A stretch of DNA of 64,000 nucleotides from Agrococcus jenensis (GCF_003752465.1 NZ_RKHJ01000001.1:2852001-2916000), one strand, 5' to 3'. Counted from the first letter of the stretch, positions 21,903 through 30,659 are shown. The notes: a model not told the origin generated them from the letters alone. Translations and numbers: made by a program.

Positions 21903-23522
21903 TCAGGGCAGGGACGCGGCCGCGTCGTCGATCGCCGCCTGGATGCCGGCCGCGGCATCCGGGGTCACTGCGCCCGCCTCCTGCAGCTGGGCGACCTGTC
22001 CCTGCAGCTCGCCCAGCGCCGCGCGCGCCTCCTCGGTCCGGCCGTCCGCGAGCGATGCCTCGATCGCAGCGAGACCTTCGCCCAGCGCTCCGCCGGCGTC
22101 GCCCTCGAGTCCCCCGCTCTCGATCGCCTGGGCGATCGCGGCGCGCACGCCGGCGAGCGCGTCCGGCGGGACTGGCGCGGGCTCCTCCGGCGCGGGCTCG
22201 GGGGGCGGGGCCGTCGACTCGGTGGGCGGAGTCGCCGGCTCGGTCGAGGATGGCGAGGTGGGCGCCGGCTGCTCGGCCGAGCGCGAGGGTGCGGGTGTGC
22301 CAGCGCCGCGGGATCCCTCCGCGAGCGCCCCCTCGCCGCTCGCCGGCTCGTCGGCCGCCCGGTCCGAGGCGGTGGCGGGCGCCGCCGTCGCGCCGTCGGC
22401 GACGGCGGGTTCGGCGCTCGCCGCGGGCGGTGGGCTGGCGGTCGCGGCGGCCGGGGGCTGGGAGGCGAGCGCCTCCCCCGCCCCACCGTGCTGCAGCAGC
22501 CCCGGCAGCACGGCGATCGCGAGCGCCGCGATCGCCGCCAGGACGACCGCGGGGAGCACGACACGGGCAGCGGAGCGGCGGCGGGTGCGTGGGACATCGA
22601 CCGCCGTCGCGCCGACGAGCGCAGCGTTCGCCTCCGCGTCCACCGGTTCGGGAGGACCCTCGAACGGGATCGCGAGAGCGGCGGCGGTCACCGGCAGCGC
22701 GGCCCGGAGGGCGGCCAGCTCATCGCGCACCCGGGCGGCGTCGTCGCCACGCGCTTCGGGCGCCTTCGCGAGCAGTCGGTCGACGAGCTCGTCGAGCGCG
22801 GCCGGCACCTCCGGCCGCCGCGCGGCGAGCCGCGGTGCCGGTGCTGCGACGTGCTGCTGCAGCAGCGCGAGCGGATGCTCGCCGGTGAAGGGCGCGGCAC
22901 CGGTCACGAGCGTGGTGAGCACGCATCCGAGCGCGTAGAGGTCGGTCGCCGGCGTCGCACGCCCGCCCTCCGCCTGCTCCGGTGCCATGTACGCGGCGCT
23001 GCCGAGGATGGTCGAGGCGGTCGTCAGCTGCGCGGCCGGCGCGTCGGCGACGCTCGCGATGCCGAAGTCGACGACCTTGAGCCGCCCGGAGCCGTCGAAC
23101 ACGAGGTTGGCCGGCTTGATGTCGCGGTGCACGATGCCGATGCTGTGGATCGCGGCGAGCGCCGCCGCGGTCTGCTCCGCGATCGTGACCGCCTGCGCGA
23201 GCGGGAGCGGCTCGCCGTGCCGCAGCAGGTCGGCGACCGTGGGTCCGGGCAGCAGCTGCATGACGAGGAACGCGATGCCCGCATCGGCGCCGGAGTCGAA
23301 CACCGTCACGACGTGCTCGTGCATGAGGGAGGCCGCCGCCTGCCCCTCCCGCTGGAAGCGCTCGGCGACCGTCGCGTCCCCCGTGCCGTCGACGTCGATC
23401 GTCTTGATGGCGACCTCGCGGCCCAGGACGCGATCGACCGCGAGCCACACCTGGCCCATGCCACCCCGACCGAGCGGTCGGACGAGCTCGTATCGCATTG
23501 CGAGCACGGAACCGGGGAGCAT
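21903..23522 (-). CDS. Membrane Ser/Thr protein kinase (PknB-like catalytic domain)
   Basis: A 539-residue Hanks-type kinase. The glycine loop is GRGGMGQVW, the ATP-binding lysine is K40 in VAIKTI, the catalytic loop is HRDIKPANL (D134) and the DFG motif begins at D152. A membrane segment lies at about residues 320-343 after a RTRRRSAAR stop-transfer anchor. Outside the membrane a Pro/Ala/Ser/Glu-rich linker of about 105 residues leads to a helical module of about 90 residues ending in LQEAGAVTPDAAAGIQAAIDD, which resembles FIMAH-type helical domains. PASTA repeats are absent. The ECF sigma gene is divergent, 133 bases away. Confidence 0.88.
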   Translation of the reverse strand: MLPGSVLAMRYELVRPLGRGGMGQVWLAVDRVLGREVAIKTIDVDGTGDATVAERFQREGQAAASLMHEHVVTVFDSGADAGIAFLVMQLLPGPTVADLLRHGEPLPLAQAVTIAEQTAAALAAIHSIGIVHRDIKPANLVFDGSGRLKVVDFGIASVADAPAAQLTTASTILGSAAYMAPEQAEGGRATPATDLYALGCVLTTLVTGAAPFTGEHPLALLQQHVAAPAPRLAARRPEVPAALDELVDRLLAKAPEARGDDAARVRDELAALRAALPVTAAALAIPFEGPPEPVDAEANAALVGATAVDVPRTRRRSAARVVLPAVVLAAIAALAIAVLPGLLQHGGAGEALASQPPAAATASPPPAASAEPAVADGATAAPATASDRAADEPASGEGALAEGSRGAGTPAPSRSAEQPAPTSPSSTEPATPPTESTAPPPEPAPEEPAPVPPDALAGVRAAIAQAIESGGLEGDAGGALGEGLAAIEASLADGRTEEARAALGELQGQVAQLQEAGAVTPDAAAGIQAAIDDAAASLP

Positions 23523-23580
23523 GTCCCCCAGTCTCCCCTGTCGCCGCTGGACGCCGCGGGTGAGTCTGCCGCGCGAATTT

Positions 23581-23615
23581 ACTTAGCCAAGGCAACTAAG
23601 TTACGGTTGGGTCAC
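23581..23615. promoter_or_regulatory. Operator-like inverted repeat and GTTAC/GTCAC direct repeat between kinase and ECF sigma genes
   Basis: The AT-rich heart of this 133-base divergent region holds ACTTAG at 23581-23586 and its exact complement CTAAGT at 23596-23601. Overlapping its right end, GTTAC (23600-23604) and GTCAC (23611-23615) form an 11-base-period direct repeat similar to those before the beta-helix genes. The inverted repeat only loosely resembles DtxR-type iron boxes. Either element could control one or both genes. Confidence 0.4.
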
Positions 23616-23655
23616 GTTCCGGTCAGGAAGTTGCCGACCGTGCAACACTCGCGCA

Positions 23656-24234
23656 GTGCAGCCGAGCCTCGAACGTCACCTCGAGCTCGCGGGCACCGGC
23701 GACGTGCGGGCGTTCGCGACCGTCTTCGACCTCACCTCGACGCGCGTGCTGGGGACGATCCTCCGGGTGCTCCTCGATCGTGCGCAGGCCGAGGAGGTCG
23801 CGCAGGACGTGTTCGTGGAGGCTTGGCGCAGCGCGGGCCGCTTCGACCCCGCCCGGGGCTCCGCCACGAGCTGGCTGCTCCGCATCGCGCATGCGCGCGC
23901 CGTCGATCGCGTGCGAGCGACGCAGGCCCAGCGCGACCGGGGCCTCCTCCCGGCAGCTCGCGACAGCGCCGGGTCGGAGGTGTCCGTGCAGGAGCAGGTC
24001 GAGCGGTCGGGGGACGCAGCGCGGGTCCGCGAAGCGCTCGCGCAGCTGAGCGACGTGCAGCGGGAGGCCATCGTGCTGGCCTGCTTCGGGGGCATGACGC
24101 AGACCGAGATCGCCGAGCACCAGGGCGTGCCGCTCGACACCGTGCAGGCGCACCTGCGTGACGGGATGCGACGACTGCGGCGCGCATCCGCCGCGCCCCT
24201 CCCAGGGCGCGATCCCGGTGCGCTGTCGGCTTGA
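23656..24234 (+). CDS. Orphan ECF RNA polymerase sigma factor (SigK-like)
   Basis: A 192-residue ECF sigma factor. Region 2 is seen in AEEVAQDVFVEAWRSAGRFDPARGSATSWLLRIAHARAVDRVR (pieces AEEVAQDVFVEAW and TSWLLRIAHARAVDRVR). Region 4 is seen in LAQLSDVQREAIVLACFGGMTQTEIAEHQG with a helix-turn-helix continuing DTVQAHLRDGMRRLR. The DP.RGSA..WL pattern is shared with SigK-type ECFs, which are normally followed by an RskA membrane anti-sigma gene. None follows here; the next gene is an unrelated small protein on the other strand. Start GTG 23656 has no clear ribosome-binding site. Confidence 0.88.
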   Translation: MQPSLERHLELAGTGDVRAFATVFDLTSTRVLGTILRVLLDRAQAEEVAQDVFVEAWRSAGRFDPARGSATSWLLRIAHARAVDRVRATQAQRDRGLLPAARDSAGSEVSVQEQVERSGDAARVREALAQLSDVQREAIVLACFGGMTQTEIAEHQGVPLDTVQAHLRDGMRRLRRASAAPLPGRDPGALSA

Positions 24235-24267
24235 GCACGCGGCGGCCGTCACTGCACTCCGCGAGCG

Positions 24268-24507
24268 CTACTCGTCGCGACGCAGCTCCTGGCGGGCGGC
24301 GAGGTCGTGGGCGATCGACGTCGCCTCCTCGCGCAGCTCGTCGTCGTTCAGCTCACCCGACTGCACCTGCTGCACGAGCTGGCGGAATGCCGGGTTCTCC
24401 ATGAGCGCCCGCAGCCCGTCGGCCGCCCGCTCGGGGTCCTCGACGGGGAGGGCCGCCGCGACGGCGTCGTAGTCGGGCTCGGGCTGATCGCTGGGCTGCT
24501 CGGTCAT
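24268..24507 (-). CDS. Small acidic protein of unknown function
   Basis: A 79-residue soluble protein with an acidic, proline-containing N-terminus (MTEQPSDQPEPDYDAV) and a predicted helical remainder, including LRALMENPAFRQLVQQVQSGELNDDELREEATSIAHDLA. I do not recognise the family. The helical C-terminal half and charge suggest a small interaction protein. It lies convergent to the ECF sigma gene and divergent from the secreted phosphoesterase gene. Confidence 0.6.
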   Translation of the reverse strand: MTEQPSDQPEPDYDAVAAALPVEDPERAADGLRALMENPAFRQLVQQVQSGELNDDELREEATSIAHDLAARQELRRDE

Positions 24508-24701
24508 GCGGCGAGGGTACCGGCGCGGCCTGGGCGGCGGTGGCTGCGGACCGACCCGTTGCGCTGGGCGGACGCTGGTGCCCGCGCTGACGGAATCCTG
24601 CGTTGTCGCCCGCGCGGGCCGGTGCCATCCTTGCCGCAGCGGGCGCCGAGGGCGGCGCCCCCTGAGACCTGAGGCGTCACGGGCCGGTGGTGGAGGATCC
24701 C

Positions 24702-27700
24702 GTGCAGCGTCGTCCCGTCCCTCGTCGTCCGATCCCGCGTCGTTCGATACCAGCGAGCGCGGTCGCCGTCACCGCCGTCGCGGTGCTCGTGGTGAGCCTC
24801 GCGATGCCGACCGCCGCGTCGGCGGCCGCCCCGGCCGCGGCGGTGCTCGTCGCTCCCACGAACGGCGGGACGACCGCATCCGCGAGCCCCACGCTGAGCG
24901 TGACCGCGAGCGACCCGGACGGCGGCCCCCTCGACGTGACCTTCGAGGGCCGCCGGGTGGGGGCGACCGTCCCCGGCGCCACCGACGCGGAGCCCTTCTC
25001 GGTCGTCGTCGTGCCCGACACCCAGAACTACAGCTACGGGCCGATCGACCTGCTGGATGCGCAGCTGGGGTGGGTGCGCGACTCGCGCGACGCGCTCGAC
25101 ACGGCCTTCGTGATCCAGGTCGGCGACCTCGTGAGCGAGTGGGACACCCCGCGGCACTGGGACAACGTGTCGCGCTCGTTCGCGATCCTCGACGACGCCG
25201 GCGTGCCCAACACGGTCGTGCCCGGCAACCACGACTTCGACAACGTGACCGGCGACCTCGGGCCGTACAACAGCCACTTCCCCTCCACCCGCTACTCGGG
25301 CGCATCGTGGAACACGGCGACCACCCGCTACGGCGGCTACCTCGGGCAGGACCAGTTCGGGCCCGACCCGATCGACCGCGGCAACGGCGACAGCTATGCC
25401 CTCTTCACCGCCGGCGGCCGCGACTTCCTCGTGCTGAACCTCGAGTGGGAGGCGCCGCAGTACGCGCTCGACTGGGCCGACCGGGTGATCGACGCGCATC
25501 CCGGCCGCAGCGTCATCATGGCGACGCACAGCTTCGTGTCGGTGAACGGCACGCGCCGCGCGACGGCCCAGCGTCCCGGCGGCACGTCGCAGACCGCGCT
25601 GTGGGAGGGCTTCGTGCGCACCCACTGCGAGATCGACCTCGTCGTGGCCGGCCACGAGCACCAGGGCGACCTCGGCGAGGCCCACCGCGTCGACGCCAAC
25701 GCGTGCGGCGAGCCGGTGCCGCAGATCCTCACCGACTACCAGGCCCGCGCGAACGGCGGGGACGGCTGGCTGCGGTACTACACCTTCGACCCGGCGGCGA
25801 ACACGATGCGCGCGACGACCTACTCGCCGACGCTCGACCGCTACGAGACCGACGGCAACTCGTCGTTCACGCTGCCGTTCGAGCTGACCGAGCCGCAGCC
25901 GGCACCGTTCGCGCCGATCGCGACGAGCACCGTCTCGTCGGGTGGCACCGCATCCGCGACGTGGTCCGGCCTCGCGCACGACACCGCGTACGAGTGGCGC
26001 GCGGTCGTCGACGACGGCGCGACGAGGACCGCGTCGGCGACGTGGACGCTTCGCACGCCGCCCGCCCCGCAGGCTGTGCTCGCCGCCGACGCGTTCGGAC
26101 GCACCGTGACCGGCGGGTGGGGTAGCGCCGACGTGGGCGGCGCATGGACGCCCGGCACCGGCACCACCGGCCCGTTCTCGGTGAACGGCTCGGAGGGGCT
26201 CATGACGCTCGCGCCCGGCCAGACGCGCGAGGTCCGGCTGGGCTCGACCTCTGGCACGTCGGCGGTGGTCGACGCGCGCGTGAGCACGAATCTCGCCGCT
26301 GCCGGTGGCGCCGCGCACACCACCATCATCGGCAGGCAGGTCGGCACCTCGAGCTACGGGCTCAACGTGCGCTTCGAGCCGAACGGCGTGCTCCGCCTCT
26401 ACCTGCTCCACAACAACACAGCGCTCGCGCAGAGGGTCACGACCTGGACGCCCGGCCAGCGCTTCAACACCCGGCTCTCGGTGACCGGGACGAATCCGAC
26501 GCAGCTGGCGACGATGGTCTGGCCGGTCGGCTCGCCGGAGCCGATCTCGTGGCAGCTGACGGCGACGAGCACCGTCGCGGCGATGCAGGCGGCGGGACCC
26601 GTCGTCATCAAGACCGCCGTGAGCTCCACGTCGACGGTCGCGTCGACGCGCGTCGCGTTCGACGACCTGCGCGTCGTCGACCCGGTGGGCGTGCCGCCGC
26701 AGAACGCCGCGCCCGTGGCCCGCTTCACGACCGGCGGCACCGGTCTCACGGTGACCGCCGACGGCACCGGGTCGACGGACGCCGACGGCACGATCACCGG
26801 GTACGCGTGGACCTGGGGCGACGGCTCGACGAGCACGGGCTCCACCGCCCAGCACACCTATGCGGCCGCCGGCACGTACTCGATCGGCCTGACCGTCACC
26901 GACGACGGCGGCGCCACCCATGCGACGTCGAGCAGCGTCACCGTCACCGCTCTCCCGCCCCAGAACCAGCCGCCGACCGCGGCGATCGCCGCACCGACGA
27001 TCACCGGCCGCACGGTCGCGCTCGACGGGCGCGGCTCGACCGACCCGGACGGGACGATCGCGACGTACGCGTGGCAGTTCGGCGACGGCAGCATCGGCAG
27101 CGGTCCGACGCCGACGCACACCTACGCGACCGACGGCACCCGCGCCGTCACCCTCACCGTGACGGATGACGACGGCGCCACCGCGTCAACGACCCGGTCG
27201 GTCACGGTGACGACCGCGCCGCCCGCGGGCGTGCTGGCGACCGACGCCTTCGGCCGCGTGCTCAGCAACGCGTGGGGCACGGCCGACACCGGCGGCCCGT
27301 GGACGCTGAGCGGCACGGCCTCGGCCTTCTCGGTCGGCGGCGGCGCGGGCGTCGTGGCGATCGGGCCCGGCTCGACGCGCGAGGCGCGGCTCGCGGGCGT
27401 CTCGACCTCGAACGCGGTCGTGACGGTACGCATCAGCGCGGATGCCGCGGCGGCAGGCGGTGCGGCGAGCGCCACCGTGGTCGGGCGCATGGTGGGCACG
27501 TCGACGTACGCGGCGCGGCTGCGGCTCGAGCCGGGCGGCACCATCCGGCTCTACCTGCTGCGCGACGAGGTGGCGCTCGCCGGCAGCTACGTGCTGCCGG
27601 GCGCCTACGTGCCCGGCGAGGCGATCATGCTGCGCCTCAGCGTGCGCGGTGCCTCGCCGACGACGCTCGGCGCCATGATCTGGCGCGCGAGCGGCACGCA

Positions 27701-27848
27701 GCCCGCGAGCTGGCAGCTGCAGGCGACCGATGCGACGGCCGCGATGCAGACCGCGGGCATCGTGACGCTCAAGTCGGCGATCTCGTCGTCGTCGACGGTC
27801 GCGACGACGCGCATCCGCTACGACGACTACCGGGTGACGACGAGCTGA
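24702..27848 (+). CDS. Large secreted metallophosphoesterase with PKD and duplicated beta-sandwich domains
   Basis: A 1048-residue exported protein. GTG 24702 follows GGAGG by five bases and gives a basic signal peptide (RRPVPRRPIPRR) with hydrophobic core and an AxA cleavage site. A calcineurin-like phosphoesterase domain, about residues 95-385, has D in VPDTQ, GDLVSEWD (D142), GNHD (176-178) and GHEH (317-320), a full dimetal set. Then follow a fibronectin-like piece, a beta-sandwich domain (about 462-660), two PKD domains (about 667-837) and a second copy of the beta-sandwich (about 845-1048). No sortase motif or membrane anchor is seen at the C-terminus, so release into the medium is likely. 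The substrate is unknown. Confidence 0.87.
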   Translation: MQRRPVPRRPIPRRSIPASAVAVTAVAVLVVSLAMPTAASAAAPAAAVLVAPTNGGTTASASPTLSVTASDPDGGPLDVTFEGRRVGATVPGATDAEPFSVVVVPDTQNYSYGPIDLLDAQLGWVRDSRDALDTAFVIQVGDLVSEWDTPRHWDNVSRSFAILDDAGVPNTVVPGNHDFDNVTGDLGPYNSHFPSTRYSGASWNTATTRYGGYLGQDQFGPDPIDRGNGDSYALFTAGGRDFLVLNLEWEAPQYALDWADRVIDAHPGRSVIMATHSFVSVNGTRRATAQRPGGTSQTALWEGFVRTHCEIDLVVAGHEHQGDLGEAHRVDANACGEPVPQILTDYQARANGGDGWLRYYTFDPAANTMRATTYSPTLDRYETDGNSSFTLPFELTEPQPAPFAPIATSTVSSGGTASATWSGLAHDTAYEWRAVVDDGATRTASATWTLRTPPAPQAVLAADAFGRTVTGGWGSADVGGAWTPGTGTTGPFSVNGSEGLMTLAPGQTREVRLGSTSGTSAVVDARVSTNLAAAGGAAHTTIIGRQVGTSSYGLNVRFEPNGVLRLYLLHNNTALAQRVTTWTPGQRFNTRLSVTGTNPTQLATMVWPVGSPEPISWQLTATSTVAAMQAAGPVVIKTAVSSTSTVASTRVAFDDLRVVDPVGVPPQNAAPVARFTTGGTGLTVTADGTGSTDADGTITGYAWTWGDGSTSTGSTAQHTYAAAGTYSIGLTVTDDGGATHATSSSVTVTALPPQNQPPTAAIAAPTITGRTVALDGRGSTDPDGTIATYAWQFGDGSIGSGPTPTHTYATDGTRAVTLTVTDDDGATASTTRSVTVTTAPPAGVLATDAFGRVLSNAWGTADTGGPWTLSGTASAFSVGGGAGVVAIGPGSTREARLAGVSTSNAVVTVRISADAAAAGGAASATVVGRMVGTSTYAARLRLEPGGTIRLYLLRDEVALAGSYVLPGAYVPGEAIMLRLSVRGASPTTLGAMIWRASGTQPASWQLQATDATAAMQTAGIVTLKSAISSSSTVATTRIRYDDYRVTTS

Positions 27849-27880
27849 CGGCCGACCGATCGTCGAGCCAGGACGGCTGG

Positions 27881-28081
27881 TCAGGCGTCGGAGCGAGCGC
27901 GATGCAGATCGCGCTGACCGAGGCGCGTCGCGAGCGCGATGCGGTCCAGGGCACGCTCGGCGGTGGACGTGTCTCCGCTCTCGTACGCTCGAGCGAGCGT
28001 CACCAGCCAGGTGTCGATCGCCTCGGCCACGCCTGCTTGCAGGCTCGAAGCGGGTGATGGCGTGGGTGTGGTGCTTGCCAT
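27881..28081 (-). CDS. Small hypothetical protein downstream of the Tad operon
   Basis: A 66-residue protein, MASTTPTPSP at the N-terminus and a helical region with DTWLVTLARAYESGDTSTAERALDRIALATRLGQRDLHRAR. ATG 28081 is chosen over the longer frame because GGAGAGGAAG precedes it at good distance. No family is recognised. It is transcribed in the same direction as the pilus operon but separated by 162 bases, so co-transcription is doubtful. Confidence 0.55.
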   Translation of the reverse strand: MASTTPTPSPASSLQAGVAEAIDTWLVTLARAYESGDTSTAERALDRIALATRLGQRDLHRARSDA

Positions 28082-28243
28082 GTCGTGGCTTCCTCTCCGT
28101 ACGTGGATGGGAGCGGCGTCCGACACTGGAGCGGTCGCGCCGGGTAGCGCCGCTCAGACCTCCAGCGTAACGGGGTTACATTTCCAGCGGGTTTCGGGCT
28201 CCTCGGCGTCGGCCCTCGCCCGATGCTGAGGAGCTGCGCCGCG

Positions 28244-28690
28244 TCAGTCGACGAAGACCGCGCGGGCGGTCGACGTCACGTCGAGCCGGATGCCGTCGGG
28301 CAGGAAGAGTGTCACGACCGGCGGGCGCCAGGCGCTCGAGACCGTGACGGTCGCGCTGCGGGCGTCGGCGCTCGCGCCCTCGACCCGGAGGCCCGCGAGG
28401 CCGCTGCCGGCCGCGACGGACCAGGCCGCGGCCGCCAGGTCGACGGCGCGGTCGGCGAGCTCTGGCGCCGCCGCATCGCCGTCGAACCGCACCTGCTCGA
28501 GCGCGAACGCCTCGGCGGCGGCGAGCGCTGCGCCGTCGGCCACCGTGAACAGCCGGCGGCGCTCGATGAGCAAGCTGGTGGCCGCGGCGACGGCGAAGAT
28601 GAGCGCCAGCGCGAGGGCAGCGAAGCCGATGGTCAGCACGAGCGTCGACCCGTCGTCCTCCCGCGCGAGCCGGCGCGCGAGTCGCCTCAC
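28244..28690 (-). CDS. TadG-like pilus assembly / pseudopilin-like membrane protein
   Basis: A 148-residue protein with the TadE/TadG-type N-terminus: basic RRLARRLAREDDGSTLVL followed by one membrane helix to ATSLLIERRRLFTVADGAALAAAEAFA. The phrase TVADGAALAAAEAFA is typical of putative Flp pilus TadG-like proteins. GTG 28690 overlaps the stop of the preceding TadE-like gene (GTGA). It is the last gene of the tightly coupled Tad operon. Confidence 0.8.
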   Translation of the reverse strand: MRRLARRLAREDDGSTLVLTIGFAALALALIFAVAAATSLLIERRRLFTVADGAALAAAEAFALEQVRFDGDAAAPELADRAVDLAAAAWSVAAGSGLAGLRVEGASADARSATVTVSSAWRPPVVTLFLPDGIRLDVTSTARAVFVD

Positions 28691-29175
28691 GGCGCACCGC
28701 CGAAGGCGGAGACCGGCTGGACGGCTCGAGCCGAGATGGGCACGCCGATGCCGACGTCGGGAGCGAGGACCGGCGGCAGGAGCGGCAGCGGCACCGTCGC
28801 GTCCACCTGCACCGTGACGGTGCCGCCGCGCGTGCAGCACGCGCCGGGGTCGGGCTCGCACGCGATCGTCACGAGTGCCGCGTCCCGCTCCATGCCGGCG
28901 TCCGCCATCGCCACGAGCAGCGCACGGTCGGCGGCCTGGAGGCCGGCGTCGTGGCTCGGCGCCTGCGCGATCGTCCGCGCCGCGTACCGGGCCGCCCCCT
29001 CGACGCCGAGCACCGCGTGCTGGATCTGGCCGAGCGCGAGCACGAGGTAGACGAGCGGCACGAGCAGCAGCACGCCGACGGTGAGGAACTCGAGCGACGC
29101 GGAGCCCGTCTCGTCGACGAGCCGGGCACCGGGCGTGCGAACCGGCGGCTCATCCGAGCGACTCGACCGGCGCAT
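28687..29175 (-). CDS. TadE-like pilus assembly protein (first copy by position)
   Basis: A 162-residue TadE-type pseudopilin. A cytoplasmic N-terminus of about 20 residues is followed by ETGSASLEFLTVGVLLLVPLVYLVLALGQIQ, with the conserved glutamate five residues into the pilin-like helix, then a soluble domain with a CEPDPGACC cysteine cluster. It overlaps the upstream TadE-like gene by 26 bases and the TadG-like gene by four. Likely a minor pilin. Confidence 0.82.
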   Translation of the reverse strand: MRRSSRSDEPPVRTPGARLVDETGSASLEFLTVGVLLLVPLVYLVLALGQIQHAVLGVEGAARYAARTIAQAPSHDAGLQAADRALLVAMADAGMERDAALVTIACEPDPGACCTRGGTVTVQVDATVPLPLLPPVLAPDVGIGVPISARAVQPVSAFGGAP

Positions 29176-29530
29176 GCCCGGTCACCTCCAGCCCGATCGG
29201 CCCGACGAGGCCGAGCACCGGCAGCGGTGCCGCGACGCGGATCTCGATCGTCTCGAGCCCGGCGACCGACGCGGTGGTGGCGGAGACGCGCTCCGCGTAG
29301 CCGGGACCGAGCGCGACGGTGATGAGCTCGCGCGTGCGCGCGATGCCCGCCGACGCGTCCGCGCCGACGAGCGACGCGTGGCGGGCGCCCTCGGCGGCTG
29401 CATCGGCGAGGGTGACGCGTACGTGCAGCGCGAGGGTGAGCTGGATGACCGACAGCACGAGCGCCACGAGCAGCGCCGCGACCATCGTGAACTCCGCGAC
29501 CGCCGAGCCGCGCTCGTCGGTCATGCGCAT
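29150..29530 (-). CDS. TadE-like pilus assembly protein (second copy)
   Basis: A 126-residue protein opening with MRMTDERGSAVAEFTMVAALLVALVLSVIQLTLALHVR, here cited by its ends, which is the TadE pattern of a glycine before a processed helix with Glu at position +5. It is shorter than its downstream partner and lacks the cysteine cluster. The start overlaps the preceding stop in a TGATG arrangement at 29528-29532. Confidence 0.82.
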   Translation of the reverse strand: MRMTDERGSAVAEFTMVAALLVALVLSVIQLTLALHVRVTLADAAAEGARHASLVGADASAGIARTRELITVALGPGYAERVSATTASVAGLETIEIRVAAPLPVLGLVGPIGLEVTGHAPVESLG

Positions 29531-29715
29531 CAGAAGCTCGAGACGCGCGCGATCGCCTGCTCGAAGACGCCGGTGAGCGCCGGACCGGCGACGGTCCAGA
29601 GCACGATCACCAGCCCCGCCGTCATGAGCGTGACGAGCACCCAACCGGGCACATCGCCACGCTCCTCCCTCATGCGCCCGACGAGGCGCGCGTACCTGAT
29701 GCTGATCGTCGACAT
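29530..29715 (-). CDS. Flp-type major pilin-like small protein (DUF4244-like)
   Basis: A 61-residue protein with a short basic leader (RYARLVGRMREERGDVPGW) and one hydrophobic helix VLVTLMTAGLVIVLWTVAGPAL. Size, position between tadC and tadE, and the Arg-Gly-Asp before the helix fit the DUF4244/Flp prepilin of actinobacterial Tad loci. A strong GGAGG precedes ATG 29715, as expected for an abundant structural subunit. It lacks the usual Gly-hydrophobic-Thr-x-Glu start of classical Flp pilins. Confidence 0.75.
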   Translation of the reverse strand: MSTISIRYARLVGRMREERGDVPGWVLVTLMTAGLVIVLWTVAGPALTGVFEQAIARVSSF

Positions 29716-29726
29716 GGTGTCCTCCT

Positions 29727-30659
29727 TCAGAATCCGACCTGCAGCACGTGGATGCCCGGCCACAGCGCGAACGCCACCGTCGTCGGCAGCAGCCCGAAGA
29801 CCAGTGGCACGAGCATCGAGATCTCCTTGCGGCCCGCGGCCTCGAGCAGGTCCCGCTTCGCCGCCTCCCGGGCGTCGAGCGCCTGCGCCTGCAGCGTCTG
29901 GGCGAGCGGGGTGCCGCGCTCGAGCGCGCCCCGCATCTGCTCGACGCAGCGGGTGACGGCCGGGTGCCCGAGCTCGTCGGCCAGCGTCGCAAGCGCGCTC
30001 GAGAGGCTCGTGCCCGCCGCGGCATCGGCCACGACACCGGCCAGCTCGCGACCCAGGGTGCTCGAGCCGGCCGCGCCGACCCGGCGCAGCGCATCCTGCA
30101 GCCCCTCTCCCGCTGCGAGGCTCAGCGACAGGAACTCGAGGATGGACGGCAGCTCGCTGGAGATGCGCGCGAGCCGTCGCTTCGCGCGGCGCTGCAGCAG
30201 CCAGTCGACGGCGACGGCGCCGCTCGCGGCGCCCATCGCGGCGAGCGCCGCGGGCAGCGCCGGCGGGCCGCCCTGCACCGCGCCGGCGACACCGGCGGCC
30301 GCCCCGGCGGCTCCGCCGAGCACCGCCCAGCGCAGCTGCCTCCCGCGCACCTCCGCGACCGTCTCCGTCGATGCTGCCTGTCGGAGGCGCCTGCGCACGC
30401 CGTCGGGTGCGCCGACCACGGCGCGGAGCACGGGGGCGAGCCGGTCGCCGACCGGCGAGGCGACGACCCCGAGCACCCGGGTGGGGCTGACGCGGCGTCG
30501 GGCGACGAGGTCGCGCGCGCCGGCGGACACGTCGAGCACGTAGGGAGCGACGCGGTGCAGCAGCAGCGGCCGGCGCAGCATCGGCGTCAGGCTCACGAGC
30601 ACCCACAGCCCGAGGCCGAGGCTCGCGCCGAGGATGAGGCTCCAGCCGGCGTCGCTCAC
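29727..30659 (-). CDS. tadC: Type II secretion system F family protein TadC
   Basis: A 310-residue inner-membrane platform protein. It has an N-terminal membrane helix, two more around residues 110-155, a cytoplasmic four-helix F domain (LPSILEFLSLSLAAGEGLQDALRRV and the RCVEQMRGALERGTPL segment), and a final C-terminal helix (LVPLVFGLLPTTVAFALWPG). GTG 30659 overlaps the tadB stop by four bases (GTGA). Works with TadB and the CpaF ATPase. Confidence 0.87.
   Translation of the reverse strand: MSDAGWSLILGASLGLGLWVLVSLTPMLRRPLLLHRVAPYVLDVSAGARDLVARRRVSPTRVLGVVASPVGDRLAPVLRAVVGAPDGVRRRLRQAASTETVAEVRGRQLRWAVLGGAAGAAAGVAGAVQGGPPALPAALAAMGAASGAVAVDWLLQRRAKRRLARISSELPSILEFLSLSLAAGEGLQDALRRVGAAGSSTLGRELAGVVADAAAGTSLSSALATLADELGHPAVTRCVEQMRGALERGTPLAQTLQAQALDAREAAKRDLLEAAGRKEISMLVPLVFGLLPTTVAFALWPGIHVLQVGF

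Noticed and set aside
23581..23601. An iron box (DtxR/IdeR site) before the kinase gene
   Set aside because: The outer six bases are symmetrical but the centre does not follow the iron-box pattern and the neighbouring genes have no iron link. I list it only as a generic inverted repeat.
24504..27119. An 871-codon open frame on the minus strand opposite the phosphoesterase gene
   Set aside because: It is rich in Arg, Gly, Val and Asp with no domain, and mirrors the codon pattern of the real plus-strand gene, which has a signal peptide and intact motifs.
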